Assembly: GCA_963920635.1 (NCBI GenBank)
Contig: OY987300.1
Coordinates: forward strand, 58,301,415 to 58,365,414
Reading direction: 5' to 3'
Source: Pseudeuparius sepicola
Taxonomy: Eukaryota; Arthropoda; Insecta; Coleoptera; Anthribidae
Length of the DNA: 64,000 nucleotides
Shown: one piece after another, positions 18,911 through 31,470 of the stretch
Numbering within the stretch: the stretch's first letter is position 1
Layout: the number at the start of each line of letters is the position of its first letter
Made by a program: the position numbers and the translations under genes
Notes under the pieces: generated by a model
Seen by the model: only the letters and a program-made list of their open reading frames with translations
The model's database searches: none
What the model was told of the DNA's origin: nothing

Positions 18911-21499
18911 TATGTAAATAGGGTGATTCAGTCGTAACATAAAAATGTAACCACAAGTGAAAAAATATAGTTTAATACGAATCCGAAATTTAAAAAATTT
19001 TAAAGTCAACCAGAAAATATTTTCAGAAACTGTTAAACTCGCGCGTCGAATCTGACGACCCAGGGGCACAGAATTGCCAGTTTCACAAGTCCGAAATACT
19101 TTTAGGTACGTTTGCATCGGTTTGCATAGAAATGTCAAAAAATTTCAAAATATGTAGTAAAATAAATACGCATGTTCTACAGCAACTATACAGCATAAAC
19201 TTGATCTCTCTGTCTTTAATTATTCCGCAGCAGTCTAATTTTGTTGTAAAAAAATCGCTAATAGGGTTTCTTGAAAATTCGCTATTTTAAAAAATCATAG
19301 CAGGAAAACTAACAAAAAAGTAGAAACCATTTGTTTTCTTGCCCTCTTGCCCCATATTTTTGAGGTGTTCAGTATCAAACCAAGTGTATTCGTGTGTACG
19401 CAAAATAAAGGAAGTTTCTCAACGTGAATTTTATTTTTGATGAGATAACAAAATGATACTAACAACACGGAGCAGGCGCAGGTGCCTTAAGTATCAGTAA
19501 AATATCGGTAGATACCAGACAAATTTCAATGATATTTTGGCAGATGCCAAAAAGTTTCACCTACTCCGATTGAGTTATGTCAAATCTTTTATAGTTCTAC
19601 GTTTACATCAGTATTGAATCCTACGGTTTTCAATCCTCTCTAAGGACACTAACTTATTATACTTATTCCACTGTAGGTTGGTGCACATTCTGGCTAACTT
19701 CTGTTTGGAAATAGCGGCTTGACTTGAAATTTTAAATATGATTGAATTTCAATCTGTAGGGTTTACGCCGTCTATTTGAGTCCGCTCCAGTGAATTCAAA
19801 CCTCTCTCAATCGGATCGAACGCGTCGAGATAAATGTAGTCTACGTTTATTCTTAAGCGAATTTCAATTTTAAGTTCTTTTTTAAGTTTTTTATCTTTGT
19901 ATAAAACATGAAGTTTCATTCTTTTGTAACGAATACATTTTTAAAACCGAATTTTAACCCCCGATATACAGAAAAAAACATATACGAGGATGGACCAAAA
20001 TAAAAATTTTCGTCCATACAGCGGAAAATTGAGAGTTTTAAAACACAAGACATTGAAGTCGCAACTAATATTATAGGACAGAATTTATATGTCAATCCCA
20101 GGCCTTCGTAATTATCTATGGGTACATTCAATAATAAAAAAGACGAAGGACCTACCTATTTGTAAAAGTAACTTTAAGAAGAGATTAGAGAAATATCTCT
20201 GCGAATCTGCAGTGTTTTGAAAGTTACAGTTTCCCTCTTTACTTTAAACGCACATCCTGATATACACATACAAAATGAATTATTAAACCATGCATGTGCG
20301 GCATATTTACATATTGTACGACTAGGTTTGTAGTAGGTATATAACGTGCAAGTAAACAGACAGTAGACCATCTGTTATAATTATTATTAGTAACGTCCTG
20401 ATTCCCGCCACTTTAACTGAATTTGAATAAGTTGAAGTTGAATCCGAATTAGTTATCAACTAAATTAAGGGTTACTGGCGAGGTTACTATTAGGAAGTAA
20501 CCACAGACAACAGACAGAGAGACGGAAACATAGCCAAAACATGGACCATCATTTTACGATTCTACTGCACAACCCCGTAGCACACCGGAATAGAGAACAC
20601 ACCTACGTTATTAGATTCACATCTTCTTCTATTATTATACTAATCTGTCTTAATTTTTATAAACTTTCGTCTTTGCTTGACTTAGTCATATTACTTTGTC
20701 GTTTGCGATCATTTGTCAGTCAACTCAGAAAATGAATGGTGTTTGTGAAAGATATTGTGCGAGATAAAAGCAAAAAGTGACAAAACCGAGTTACAACGTG
20801 AGTTCCCTCTAATTAATTATTACAATGTGATATACTTTCAAATAACCAAAAATGCAGTAGTCTAATAAGAACATCATTGCTAGCTCTGGAAGCAAGTAAA
20901 TGAACTAGGTGAAGTGAAAGTGAAAGCCAAAAAATGCCTGCCTAGTACTACTATACTGTGCTGTTATTCCAGGAAACGTGATGCGATGTTAATATGTAGA
21001 AATAATTAATTATTGTCATCACATCACATCATTAATGTTTGGTGGTTTAAGAAAGAATACAGGGAGAGTACAGAATACGGCGAGTAACGTCACAACGTCA
21101 CTGAATATACTTTTTCCCAATCAATCCCACTTGATACGTCACTGGGGTGGTATTATTTTTTGTTAATATTTTTCTTATTGACCAATATTACTAATACTTA
21201 TGGTTTATAAGTTATTGACATTTTAATATGGAGATTTTCGACTTTCATGCTCGAAATTTGAACACTGTCAGAGATAGATAAACATTCATACTTAAAAGAA
21301 TGTTGCGCAGAATTGAAAATAATTATGATTGGTATATCAAAATTTCAATCTCTTAGCTAGCCAACGTATCATTATATCTAGTTATTTGCAGTAAATAATT
21401 ATTTTCGTAGTATTCGTAGTCTTTCTCTTGGCGGAAGACAGAAAATTTGATTTGAATTTAAAACTAATACGTGTATACCAATTATAGCAGATTATCTTT
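18911..21499. other. Non-coding AT-rich stretch
   Basis: No supported gene. The weak frames at 19916-20735 show no domain. No inverted repeats stood out. Confidence 0.5.
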
Positions 21500-22145
21500 C
21501 CACGGCAGCCCGATTTCCGCTGGTCGGCATTTCACCCGGGCCGGCGAGGGCCGCGGCCGCCGAAAGGGACGAGCCGGAGGCCCCGAGGACCCCGGCTTTT
21601 ATGGCCCAATATTAGCTGTCTCCCCTAATAATTTATGTTAATGTTCCGGCCGGGGCCGGGCCCCGGCCTGCGAGCCGCCTCGACCGCCGACAGAGGGAAC
21701 CCCGCGACCGACAGTTGCTATTTGAACGCTGTGAACTGTTGTGTCTCCCGGCCCGGCCAGAAAACCAGCGCCGCCGACGCCTCCCAACGACTTTTCGGCA
21801 GGAAATCGCATCGACGCGATGTTGCAACCACACACGGTGAGTCATTTTTTGTTTTTCTTTTTCTAAACATTACAACTCTTAACTTCCGCCCGAAAAATCG
21901 ATTAATTTTCAAAACCGCGAGTTTTTTTAAATGCTCCATCTTCTACCCGTAATTTCCTCCGAATATCGCGCTCAATTGAATCAATCAACAATGCGCCCAC
22001 CTGGCTATATCTGCGAGTTTTCATCTTTTGCAAAATCAATCGATTTTTCGCGCCATTATCCCGGAATGTTTATGTGGTTTGACGCGCGCAGGATGAGCGG
22101 ACGCGCATGCGCAACGCCTCGATCAATACCCGCGAATTTGCATAT
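21500..22145. promoter_or_regulatory. CpG-rich island, possible promoter with first exon
   Basis: An abrupt GC- and CpG-rich tract (GGGCCGGCGAGGGCCGCGGC near 21538, CCGGCCGGGGCCGGGCCCCG near 21645) interrupted by a TAATAATTTATG segment. CpG stays high to about 22145. Near its middle a plus-strand ATG is followed by a consensus splice donor (see 21819-21836). It could be a promoter/first exon of the next gene to the right, whose remaining exons I cannot find here, or a conserved enhancer. Confidence 0.45.
21819..21836 (+). CDS. Possible first coding exon (6 codons) with consensus donor
   Basis: GACGCG-ATG opens a frame reading MLQPHT that ends in phase 0 at ACACG|GTGAGT (donor GT at 21837-21838). 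The donor matches consensus at all six intron positions. It lies in the CpG island 21500-22145. No downstream exon was identified, so this is a candidate only. Confidence 0.25.
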
Positions 22146-22496
22146 ATATTTGATTTGCAGATATGTAATTAAATTTGGGTAAAGCTAAATTATTCGCCTC
22201 GTTCTGACAGGTCTAATTTTCGGGGCGACGAAAATTGTATTTAACATTTTAGGAGCTTCGAATTTTTGCTGTTTGTTCTCTGGATTCATCCCGCTTCATT
22301 CGTCCACCCTCCTGAAGTTTTTGGCATCGTGTATAATATTCTAGCTTACTTCTTACTTCTAGAAATGAAGTCACGGTAAACAAAATCGGTAAAATTTTTA
22401 TTATTTTTGTAACCAGATAATAAATGTCTATTCTAGGTACTTATTTTTTTAATTGTTGGCAATTTTTTTTAACTGTAACCAGTATACAATGTGTCC

Positions 22497-22961
22497 AAAG
22501 AATAAGTGAAACAAGAGGAGTGAAAGACCCTTGTCTTGCCTACTGATAAATTAACAACTATCAAAAAATAGAAAAATCAAAGTAGACCGATTAGTCTCAA
22601 ACTTGCAAGTAGGCATAGTTTTCTATTCTGAACAAGTTTTTTTGGTAAAATGTTCCCGTATCTTGCACAGGAAAGGCACCTTGCCTATTAAAAAATTAAA
22701 TATTGCAAAAAATTAAAAAAAAAACAAGGCTATTAATCTCAAACTTTGTACTTGGACTTAGCCTTTTACTCTAAACAACTTTTCTTACGACAATTTTCCC
22801 CTATGTTACACAGAAAAAGCACTTTACGTAGGCAGAAACTGAAAATAGGACAGAAATTACTTTGAAATCAAGCGGGGTGGGACTTAAAATTATGAAATTT
22901 CAACTCAACCTTTATTTTTTGTCTTTAACACCACTTGTTTTATTTATCTTGGGACATCCTG
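22497..22961. mobile_element. Small TIR element, 465 bp
   Basis: Flanked by TATA (22493-22496) and TATG. Ends CAATGTGTCCAAAGAATAAG and the complement of CAGGATGTCCCAAGATAA; arms continue as GTGAAACAAGAGGAGTGAAAGAC / GTCTTTAACACCACTTGTTTTAT with mismatches. Internal AGGAAAGGCACCTTGC recurs at 23966-23990, suggesting a second, more decayed copy there. Confidence 0.75.
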
Positions 22962-23104
22962 TATGCACATGAAATAAATAAAATGAGATTCGTTCAGGGT
23001 TCTTAAGTTAAGTATAGGTACCTAATTTATACATCCTTACATATTTCAAAATTACATTTTTGCAGTTTGAGGATTTTGCTGTTTAATAGTTGTATTAGGT
23101 ATTT

Positions 23105-23285
23105 GTTGTATAAATTATATTATTAGCTGCTGTTTATCGCAAGTGACAGTGATCTTTGAAGTCGATTGAAATAAATATACATAGTAGGCGCACAAATCAA
23201 AACTTTAATAATCTGTATAACTTTATGTATGTATACTTATTTAAATCGATTTCAAAGATAGCTATCACTTGCAATAAAAAAACAA
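23105..23285. repeat. Hairpin of about 50-bp arms (MITE-like)
   Basis: TTATCGCAAGTGACAGTGAT (from about 23108) is mirrored by ATAGCTATCACTTGCAATAA (to about 23278). Arms extend through the TCTTTGAA..TCGATT..AAATA segments, with a loop of about 60 bp. No coding content; the 80-aa frame 23156-23398 crosses it and is not a gene. Confidence 0.7.
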
Positions 23286-24399
23286 CTTATATTTATTTTT
23301 TGTTACTAATATACATATATATAAAGTACATAAAAGTAGGCACTATGAGGTGTTGTAGGTATTTCCTACAACTTGCAATGAAGTTGAAGTTTTATTAACG
23401 TAGGAAAAGCGGACTACAAAATTATTAATTATTATTAATACAAAAGTATTACAAAAAAGGTAGGAACTAACAACAGCTAAAATAATGTGACTTTTATTAT
23501 GGCATTTTTCATTTAGACGATTCTACCTCAAAAATAGGTATGGGGCGTTTTTTTATAAATATCTCCAGTGCTTTTTAAGATCTTTACTTGAAATTTACAA
23601 ACACATTTTTTGTGCAATCTCAGCGAAAGAAATCAAAAATCAGATGGAACAAAAAGGTAGCCTTTTACCCTCTTTTTTTTCTGCGTACGCCTATGGTCGA
23701 AATGAATACTTTGTTTTTTGACTTTTGGAAAATTTTGATCCAATATTTGGCTATTAACTTATTTGGCTCTTTGTTGGGATTTTTTGTTCAGCTATTTTAG
23801 GCTTGGCACCTCTAATTGTTCTTTTATCTTTTAATTTACCATTTTAGGATTGTGCGTTTCTCCAAAATTTATACCAAATTTTAGTTGGGTAATTGAGTAA
23901 ATACCATTTTCCTTTTAAGAGGCCAAAAAAAACTAATAAAAATCAATCCCAAATCACTCACAACACAGGAAAGGCACCTTGCGTATTAAAAAAAAATTAT
24001 TATTAAAACTAAATTATTAAATTATATTACGGAAAATTAGTAGAGGCACTTAAATGAAAAATTACCTAAAGGTAAAAATAAAATTTGTGGTGAATGCATT
24101 CACCTCCTTTTTCGTAAAACCCTGTCCCGAAGGTCCTTTTTCAAAATATATTATTTAAGTCAACTGCCCCCCCCCCGGTAAATAGGCATACTATATAATA
24201 TTGTAATGTTATATCCGTAGATGTACTATTGTCAGTATTGTCGTTAGGTACCTATAAAGCTGTAGTGAATCCACTACGTCATGTATTAAACCATTGAATA
24301 AACATATATTAATAATGCATGCAACTTAGACGCTAAATACTTAATGCGCCACTTGGTCACGGTATACATTATACAAGAAGGTGTCTGGGTGTCTTCCTC
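23286..24399. other. Non-coding stretch with a decayed repeat fragment
   Basis: The only recognisable piece is ACAGGAAAGGCACCTTGCGT at 23966-23990, shared with 22497-22961, and a C8 run near 24170. Confidence 0.5.
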
Positions 24400-24850
24400 C
24401 GCTCTTCACGACGACGGCGAAATACGTTAAAAGATGACCTTGATAGATTGTCCGGTTGCTTTCCCTCCGGTTTTGGATCGCGAGCCCGAAAAACGTTTTT
24501 TTGCATCGTTTCAGGTTTAGTGCGGATTGTGTGAATTAATTCAATTGTGAGCCACGAGTATCAACCCGCGTTGTGGGAGGTGACACACATTTACTACGGA
24601 ATTGTTGTTTATCGTGATGCCAAATACCGCGACTATGAGATCAGTTTTATTCTTGTGAAGCGGGAGACGAGCATTCATCGCATCCCGTGTTAAAGTTCTA
24701 ACGTTTTTAATTGTTTTAATTCGACCAAACGCCAACACGAGGCCAGGCAATTATGCGGCTGCCGGTACACTCAACAGTATTTTTAATTTCTTAAAATATC
24801 GGAGTGGTTATCTAGCCTCGGAATCAGGTTCACGGAACTCTTTCAGGCAA
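24400..24850. promoter_or_regulatory. Higher-GC single-copy block, possible conserved regulatory DNA
   Basis: Balanced-composition, non-repetitive DNA with homeodomain-type cores (TTTTTAATTGTTTTAATT near 24702-24721, GGCAATTATGC near 24746). The 69-aa minus-strand frame in it has no domain. Proposed from composition only. Confidence 0.3.
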
Positions 24851-25165
24851 GCTTGCGTTGGTTCAGTGCCTTTCTGTTTTTCGGTGGCGCCGTTACCTAT
24901 ACGAAATACGAATGTAATTTAGTAAATAAGCACATTACTTCGGTAGGCCAGATGTATTCTTCCTATAATGTAGGTTAGGTAGCTAATTTTAGTAGATTAT
25001 ATGCCATTTGTGTTGATTAATGAACACCATCAACGTGCAAACACTGCTTCATTAGCAGTTGCTAATAAGTTTTTTTTTATAATTTTTGTGAACCGGAAGC
25101 GGGTTCGTCTGGGTTTTCACTGAAAATAAAAATCACTAAATGTGGCGATACATTTCAGATACCTA

Positions 25166-25250
25166 CAGGGTGGGACATCCGAGCGGAAATAGTAGTCTCT
25201 GAGAATCAATGGGCGTTTTTCACTAAGTTGAAGTTCTGATTGTCCTGCAT
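25166..25250 (+). mobile_element. Left end of a CAGGGTGGGA-type element (family B)
   Basis: CAGGGTGGGACATCCGAGCG followed by GGAAATAGTAGTCTCTGAGA. The same start occurs at 26929 (CAGGGTGGGATATTCAGGTG). The opposite end was not found. Confidence 0.5.
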
Positions 25251-25544
25251 TTTCATGCAGTAACTGTAGTAGAGTCCGATTTTCATTAAGACAGCACACA
25301 ATTTTTATAGGGCAAACAAGTTGTAACAAAGTTTAAATATCAATAAGAGCACTTATAGGTATTACCGAAATTTTAGGTCCTTTCTCGATCGCAAAAGAAT
25401 CGGAATCTTTTTAAGCTTTAATTTCAACATACCTTAAATGCACGTATATTTTTGTATAAGATCTTTAAATATTTATTTTTTATCATCGAAATTAATGAAA
25501 GTTGTTAATGATACCTAAATAACTTATACTTTCCAGTTTATATG

Positions 25545-26165
25545 TTACAGGCCGTGTATGTAAAACAGGCCGTATAGGTACAAAAGGATTAGTCCGTATG
25601 CAAACGGACTGAAGATATAAGTCCATATGTTTAAGAAGCTTGTCCTTCAACAAACGGTCTAGTCGGTTTGCAAAAGGACTAGTCCATTTATACACGGTCC
25701 ATCTGCAACTGGACCATATTTATAGATCACAGAGAGATTTAAACAAAGACAGAATGTATGTGCAATCTTTTCCGGGGTGTTGCGAAGCCCGCTATTTCTG
25801 AATTACCCTTCCTTTTTTATATAGGCCCATCAAAGAACGATATTACTTCTTGCTGGTACATAGTATTTTGAAGGAAAAAAAGGTAATTATTTAGTAGGTA
25901 TGGTGTATAGGTACCCTAGATTTTTTTTCTGCAAAATACGTACTTACGAAAAAGGAGGCATATCCTCCTTTAATATAAAAAGGAAGGGTAATTCACTGCG
26001 ATTGCACATACAGTCTGAATGTCAATAGTCCGTATGTTAACGATCTAATCCGTATATGAAATACCATGTCATTTACATACGGTCTAAGCCATTTAGGCCG
26101 TATAGATACGACCTAGATCATATACATTCGGTATATTTTCATATATGACCTAACATATATTAAAC
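25545..26165. repeat. Degenerate GTCCGTATG-motif region split by a hairpin element
   Basis: Variants of GTCCGTATG, GGTCCAT and their complements (CATACGGAC, ATACGGTC) recur at about 20-bp spacing in 25545-25720 and again in 26020-26160. Between them, GTATGTGCAATC (about 25754) and ATTACCCTTCCTTTTT (about 25802) are mirrored by AAAAAGGAAGGGTAATTC (about 25977) and GATTGCACATAC (about 26000). This is an insertion of about 270 bp with inverted ends, apparently placed inside the motif array. Confidence 0.55.
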
Positions 26166-26226
26166 TATAATTTATATCACTGAGTCTGGGATGACTAGAG
26201 GAAGAATTCAAATAACACAAAATATA

Positions 26227-26345
26227 CAAGGTGTTCAGTGGATCTCGTGATAAATAATATCGACGAAATAACAAAAAATGTTTGTTTGGTTCAGAAAAAA
26301 TCTATAACAATAATTGTAGGGTTTTTTCTAGCAATCAACATAATA
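26227..26345 (+). mobile_element. Left end of a CAAGGTGTTCAGTGGATC element
   Basis: Starts after TATA (26223-26226). Its GGATCTCGTGATAAAT segment recurs at 30623-30804. Right end not identified. Confidence 0.5.
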
Positions 26346-27808
26346 AAGAAAAGACCCTGTACAGTATAGACATATAGACAACACAAGCAAATTAAAAAAA
26401 AATACACCGACAACTTATGGGTAATTTGTGATGAGACCAGAATGAACCCAAACTTCTACAACAACCGTTACCCGCCCCTTCTGAAGTACATGCTCCCAAA
26501 CCGGGCATAATTATACGTTTATCAGATTGAACCGCGGTTCCGGTAAGATACACTGCATGGGGTGTAAATTAATGCAACAGCTGTTGTTTTTAATATAAAA
26601 TTAGTATAGTAACATAACATATTGCTCAACTGAAAATGGTATAGGGACAGAGAAAATACCACTTAAAAATTGTCAACTTTTCCAGTCTCAAAAATCCGCT
26701 GGTACCATGTTGGTTCCGTTAATAATTGAGCCAAGAAAATTCGGGTATGATAAAATGTAGAAAAAAATTATATCCAGATTTGGAATAAATCTGATTATTG
26801 TGAATGAATCTTCAGTTTGGTGCGTAAAAGATTTTAGGAGACAAACGTAGACACAAACAGCTAATCGGAGACCAAAAAATTGTCAATATTGCAATTGTTC
26901 TGAATTTGCCATTTTCACAACAATAATACAGGGTGGGATATTCAGGTGGAAACAGTGGCCTGTAGGAAAACCATTTAAGGAGTAAGGAATCTTCAAATTA
27001 TATGTACGAGGTATGGTCAAAAACGATTTACCAAAAAATGCTAGTTTAGGACAGCAATGCGACTTATAAAGTTTTTCGGAAGGTAAAAAATGTCTTGTTC
27101 ATTTTTTCACACTGGCTTGAAAACTTGTTTCAGATAATTGACCCACAGCTAATTTTTAATAAGCACAAGAAGGAATCAACTTCCGATTGCTGCAGTAGCC
27201 GGATACCGGATTTCTATATTTACAGACTATAGAATATCTATTCCCTGTTACCCGTTTTACTATTCTTTCTCGAGAAAAACAGTTACTATAAAACCTAGGG
27301 CCGCTTCGGCCCAGGTGTTATGTACCCCCGTAGTTCCAACAGACTCTATTAGATAGATCTCCAAGAATGGCAAATCTTTATGGCGGATATAAATTTTAAT
27401 GGTCATCGTCATGAGCGTAGAGCTGAAGGGTATACGTATGGCTATAAATATTCTGGATTCTTCTTTGGCAGTTCGTCGTGAATAACAGAAATCAATTATT
27501 GTGCTCTACAATCTTAAATACTCATCTTTGAGGATGATTATTAGTATAAGTTTAGCACTAAAATTAGAAGTTAGTAGCTTAAACCAAACTTTAGCCTTTT
27601 ACCTGAATATCGGCACATGGTACACTGGTTGAAGCATTGTGTAGGAAAAAACAATATAAAAAACTTTGAATTGTTGGTTTGAGTAATAAAAATGGCCGTA
27701 GTCTCTTGTAAAAAATTACACAAAAGTTAATTGAAAGAAAGAACTTACAATTTACTTCCGTGTGCAATGTTTGGAAATAATTGCCCTACTGCGGTGTTAG
27801 CGATTATA
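26346..27808. other. Non-coding stretch with one element end
   Basis: A family B left end starts at 26929 (CAGGGTGGGATATTCAGGTG). No gene seen; 27290-27480 has slightly higher GC without a domain-bearing frame. Confidence 0.45.
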
Positions 27809-28922
27809 CAGGGTGTTTAAAAAAAACCTGGCATAACTTCTGGAGCATACTGAACTTTCAAAAATAAAAACAAAATCTTATTGACCATGTGTCTATCGTC
27901 TTTAGTTTCTTAGATGCAGATCGTTCAAGTTTACTTTTTACGTACAATATTGAAATTTAATAGGTACTGCTGTGTTTTCGGAGATGGAAAATAATCTGAA
28001 AATGTCAATTTCTACGTATCTCACAGAGGGCGCCACTTGCGCAATTTTTGGATCGTGTTTTTACTCGTAACTTTTTGAGGATATCTTTTTGGTGTTGCAG
28101 GTCCATAATTTTAGTACATATTTTCATTTTGCAGAAAAAGTGTACTCTCGTTTCATAACGATAAAATCGATTGTTTGCGTTGAAATTGGCAAAACGTGTA
28201 GACTTTGTTCCAAAACACCTATTAACTCCAACATTCGAAACAATAAATTTTCACCTACCGCATTCAAAATGAGGAAAAACTGCCAAATGGACATTGGTCA
28301 AAACACGATTGATTTTCTTCAAATAGGGTGTGAAAATTTTGTCAAATTCAATCCTCTCCATTTTGAAAACGAATAATTCTTGGTTTATCGTTCATAGGGT
28401 TTTTTCTTACTTTAAATAGTACAGTAGTTGATCTGTAACATTTGAAAGCGATAGGTGACAATTTTACGTTTTGAATGTTGGAGTTAGCAGGTGTTTTGGG
28501 GCACGTTTTGCATTCATATTTCAACACAAACGGATGATTTTATCGCTATTAAACAAGAGTTACTCTTGTTGCAAAATGAAAAGATCCACTAAAATGATGA
28601 ACCTATGCAAGACCAAAAATTCAAAAGTTCCGAGTAAAAGCACGATCCAAAAATAGTGCAAGTGGCGCCCTCTGTGAGATACGTCGAAATTGACATTTTC
28701 AGCATTATTCCCATCCCCAAAAACACAGCAGGGCCAAACTTCAATAATGTACCTAGTATAAAGCAGAAGATACAGTCAATATTCAATTTTAAAAAGAAAA
28801 CTTGGACGCCCTGTATCTAAGAAACTAATTACGATAGACACATGGTCGATAGGAATTTTATTTTTATTTTTTGAAGTTCTGTATGCTCCATAAGTTATGC
28901 CAGGTTTTTCTGAGACACCCTG
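27809..28922. mobile_element. Element E, palindromic CAGGGTGTTT-ended, 1114 bp
   Basis: Flanked by TATA on both sides. Left end CAGGGTGTTTAAAAAAAACC then TGGCATAACTTCTGGAGCAT; right end is the complement (ATGCTCCATAAGTTATGCCA ... GACACCCTG). The arms run far inward: ATACGTCGAAATTGACATTT near 28679 mirrors AAATGTCAATTTCTACGTAT near 28000, and GGCGCCCTCTGTGAGAT mirrors TCTCACAGAGGGCGCC. Most of it therefore folds back. It directly abuts element F with only TATA between. Confidence 0.88.
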
Positions 28923-28926
28923 TATA

Positions 28927-30189
28927 CAGGGTGTCTACTTTTAAGTGTATACAAATCGATAAAAAATGTATTTTGTGAGATATTTTCAAAAACCTTTTTT
29001 TGTTCGAAAGGTCTTCAAAAAACGCTTCTTTTGACGTTTTTATTTTTGTCAAAATGCAAATCCAGGGACGGCTACGATTTTTTATACCCCGATTTTCACA
29101 AAAACCATTTAGCGATTTTTTTATTTAAAATCTGACACAACAGCATTAATCAGGACACCCCAAAACCCCCATATACTAAATTTGAACAAAAAATGTAGAG
29201 GGTGTTCGGTTATACACCATGTTAAAGTTGAGCAAAATAGGAATTTTAAAGACATCTGGCGAGCCAAGTGTGCCATGGAATCCCTTCAAAACAGTTGCAT
29301 GGTCAACAGGACCACTCAAAATGTTCGTGTGAAAAGATTTACTACAAAAATATACAGGGTATTTTTCTCTGAGCCATCTCAAAATTCTGAATTTTTATTA
29401 AACTTTATACTGATCAGGAGTTCTCTGGAATCATTGAAAAAATATTTATAAACACAAAAGTAATGTATTTCTTTACAAAATGCCAACCAACAAATAAAAA
29501 CAATTTAAATTATTGGGCCTTTCTCAACAAAGTCACTGTCTAAGATGATACATTTTCTGTGCGTTCACTGTTGTGACACACCAGCCACCTTAACTGATAT
29601 GGACTTACTGACTGGCAGGCTTCTGTATTTTTTAGATTTAGTTCGTTTATAGTGTGTGCAGCGGTTTGGATATACTCGATTTTTGACCCGTATAAAGTTC
29701 CAAAAATTCAGTAATTTGAGATGGCACAGATAAGAGCACTCTGTATATTTCGTATTGGACCTTTGCACACCAACAACTTAAGTGGTCCTGTTGACCTAAT
29801 GGTCAACAGTTTAATAACTGTTTTGAGGGGATTCCATGGCACACTTGACTTGGCAGATTCCTTTAAAATTCCTATTTTGCTCAACTTTAACACTCTGCAT
29901 AATGGAACTCCCTGTATATTTTTTATTTAAATTTGGTATATAGGGGTTTTGGGGTGTTCTGATTAACGCTGTGGGGTCAGATTTTAAATAAAAAAATCGC
30001 TAAAGGGTTTTCGCGAAAATCGGGGGTATAAAAAAATCGCAGCCGGCCCTGGATTTGCATTTTGAAAATGGCAGGAAGGTCCAAAAGAAGCGGTTTTTGA
30101 AGGCCTTTCAAACAAAAAAAAAGTTTTTGAAAATATCTCACAAAATTCATTTTTTATCGATTTGTATACAATTAAAAGTAGACACCCTG
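28927..30189. mobile_element. Element F, family A non-autonomous element, 1263 bp
   Basis: Ends CAGGGTGTCTACTTTTAAGT and complement (AATTAAAAGTAGACACCCTG). Left flank TATA is shared with element E; right flank TAGA. The arms include TTTTTTGTTCGAAAGG / CCTTTCAAACAAAAAA and the TTTTTATACCCCGATTTT pair. The two halves of the body are inverted copies of each other (GGCGAGCCAAGTGTGCCATG near 29258 versus CATGGCACACTTGACTTGGC near 29837). Minus- and plus-strand frames in it are mirror images, not genes. Confidence 0.88.
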
Positions 30190-31079
30190 TAGATATTATA
30201 TCATAGAAGTGGAACAACACGGCGAATATTTTTTTATTGTTTGAGTTACAAATTGCAATTTTTCTTAATGGTTAATATTTATACTTTTATTCTTGAAATA
30301 TTGACCCAATTTCTGTCAATAAGCCACTTCCAGTTGTTGTACCTATACCGGAAGAGGTAGGTAGGTATATTATCTCACCGATTAAATAATATAATATATG
30401 AAATATTATCTTTTCCCAAGATATTGTCAGACTATTTAAATGTGAATACAGAGATTTTAGAATTGATAGACTCAACCAAAAAGTACCTGTTTAAGAAAAT
30501 GAATAAAAAATTTTTTCTCTGTATAGAGCCTTCTCCCTTTCGGCGCATGGCAAACCAAAGTTTTTTTTATATATTTTTGCATTTTTCAAATTTAACACTA
30601 AATTTATTTAAATCCAACTTCCGGATCTCGTGATAAATATAGACGATCTATGCAATAACGAAAAAAATATTTGTTTTAACCAAGACAATAACAGGGGCTT
30701 TTAAGATTTTCCTGAAGTTCTTATTTTATTTTGAGAATATCGAAAATGTGAAACGGCTTGGTTAAAACTAATATTTATTGATCTTACTTTATCACGAAGT
30801 TCACAAATTCAAGTTAAACAAATTTAGTATGAAATTTGAAAACGCAATATTTCGGAAACGGAAAGAGATAATGATCCAAAATCCAAAATTTTTTGTACCC
30901 TGTACCTACATATCTTCACAAACATAAATTTATTATGTTTATTAAGGGGTATATATCTATATTAGGACATCCCTGGTGATGAGGAATATATATGATTGCA
31001 GAAATATTAAATATTTAAAAGTTCAAAAAGTGCCTGTATTTCATACGGCATGGATGGACATAATATCCTCCCACTGTAT
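30190..31079. other. Non-coding stretch with a decayed inverted repeat
   Basis: Within it, 30623-30804 is an inverted repeat (CGTGATAAATA...TTTGTTTTAACCAAG versus CTTGGTTAAAACTAATA...TTTATCACGA) related to 26227. Nothing else recognised. Confidence 0.5.
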
Positions 31080-31470
31080 GACATCGCCAATATTGAAGTC
31101 TCGTCCGCGCGCTTAAATTTAAATTTGACACACGCGCATTGTGTTTTCCAGCGAGCCTTTGTACCTCGCTAATTGACTTTTGATGTTGATACGGGAAAAG
31201 TCAATTAAATTTCCGTGTATCCGAGAGAAGTCAACCCAACATGATTTATTGGGGCGTCGATATGGAAAATGGCGAGCATCAATTCGAGGATGGGAGATCT
31301 TTATTTAGGAAATACCCCGTCGTAAAAATACGAGGGCGGGTAGTCATACATAAAACTCCGTTTCCGTTATAGCCTTAATTTCGTGTAGACATGCTCCGAG
31401 AATTAAATAAGAGGAAACGGTAAATCAATGGGACCGAGGCCAGATTCCCCCAATTCAGTGGTAAATTAGA
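31080..31470. promoter_or_regulatory. Higher-GC block with paired homeodomain-type sites
   Basis: Non-repetitive, balanced composition. A perfect 12-bp inverted repeat, TAATTGACTTTT (31170-31181) and AAAAGTCAATTA (31196-31207), presents two TAATTG cores. Further ATTAAAT, TTTATT and TTAATT sites follow. No coding frame. Enhancer role is inference. Confidence 0.4.

Noticed and set aside
25545..26165. Possible CRISPR-like repeat/spacer array
   Set aside because: Repeats are degenerate, occur in both orientations and spacing varies; eukaryotic context.
28471..29930. Several 60-90-aa frames repeated in other parts of the window
   Set aside because: Recur only because the family A/E elements recur; no domain, and both strands are open by symmetry.
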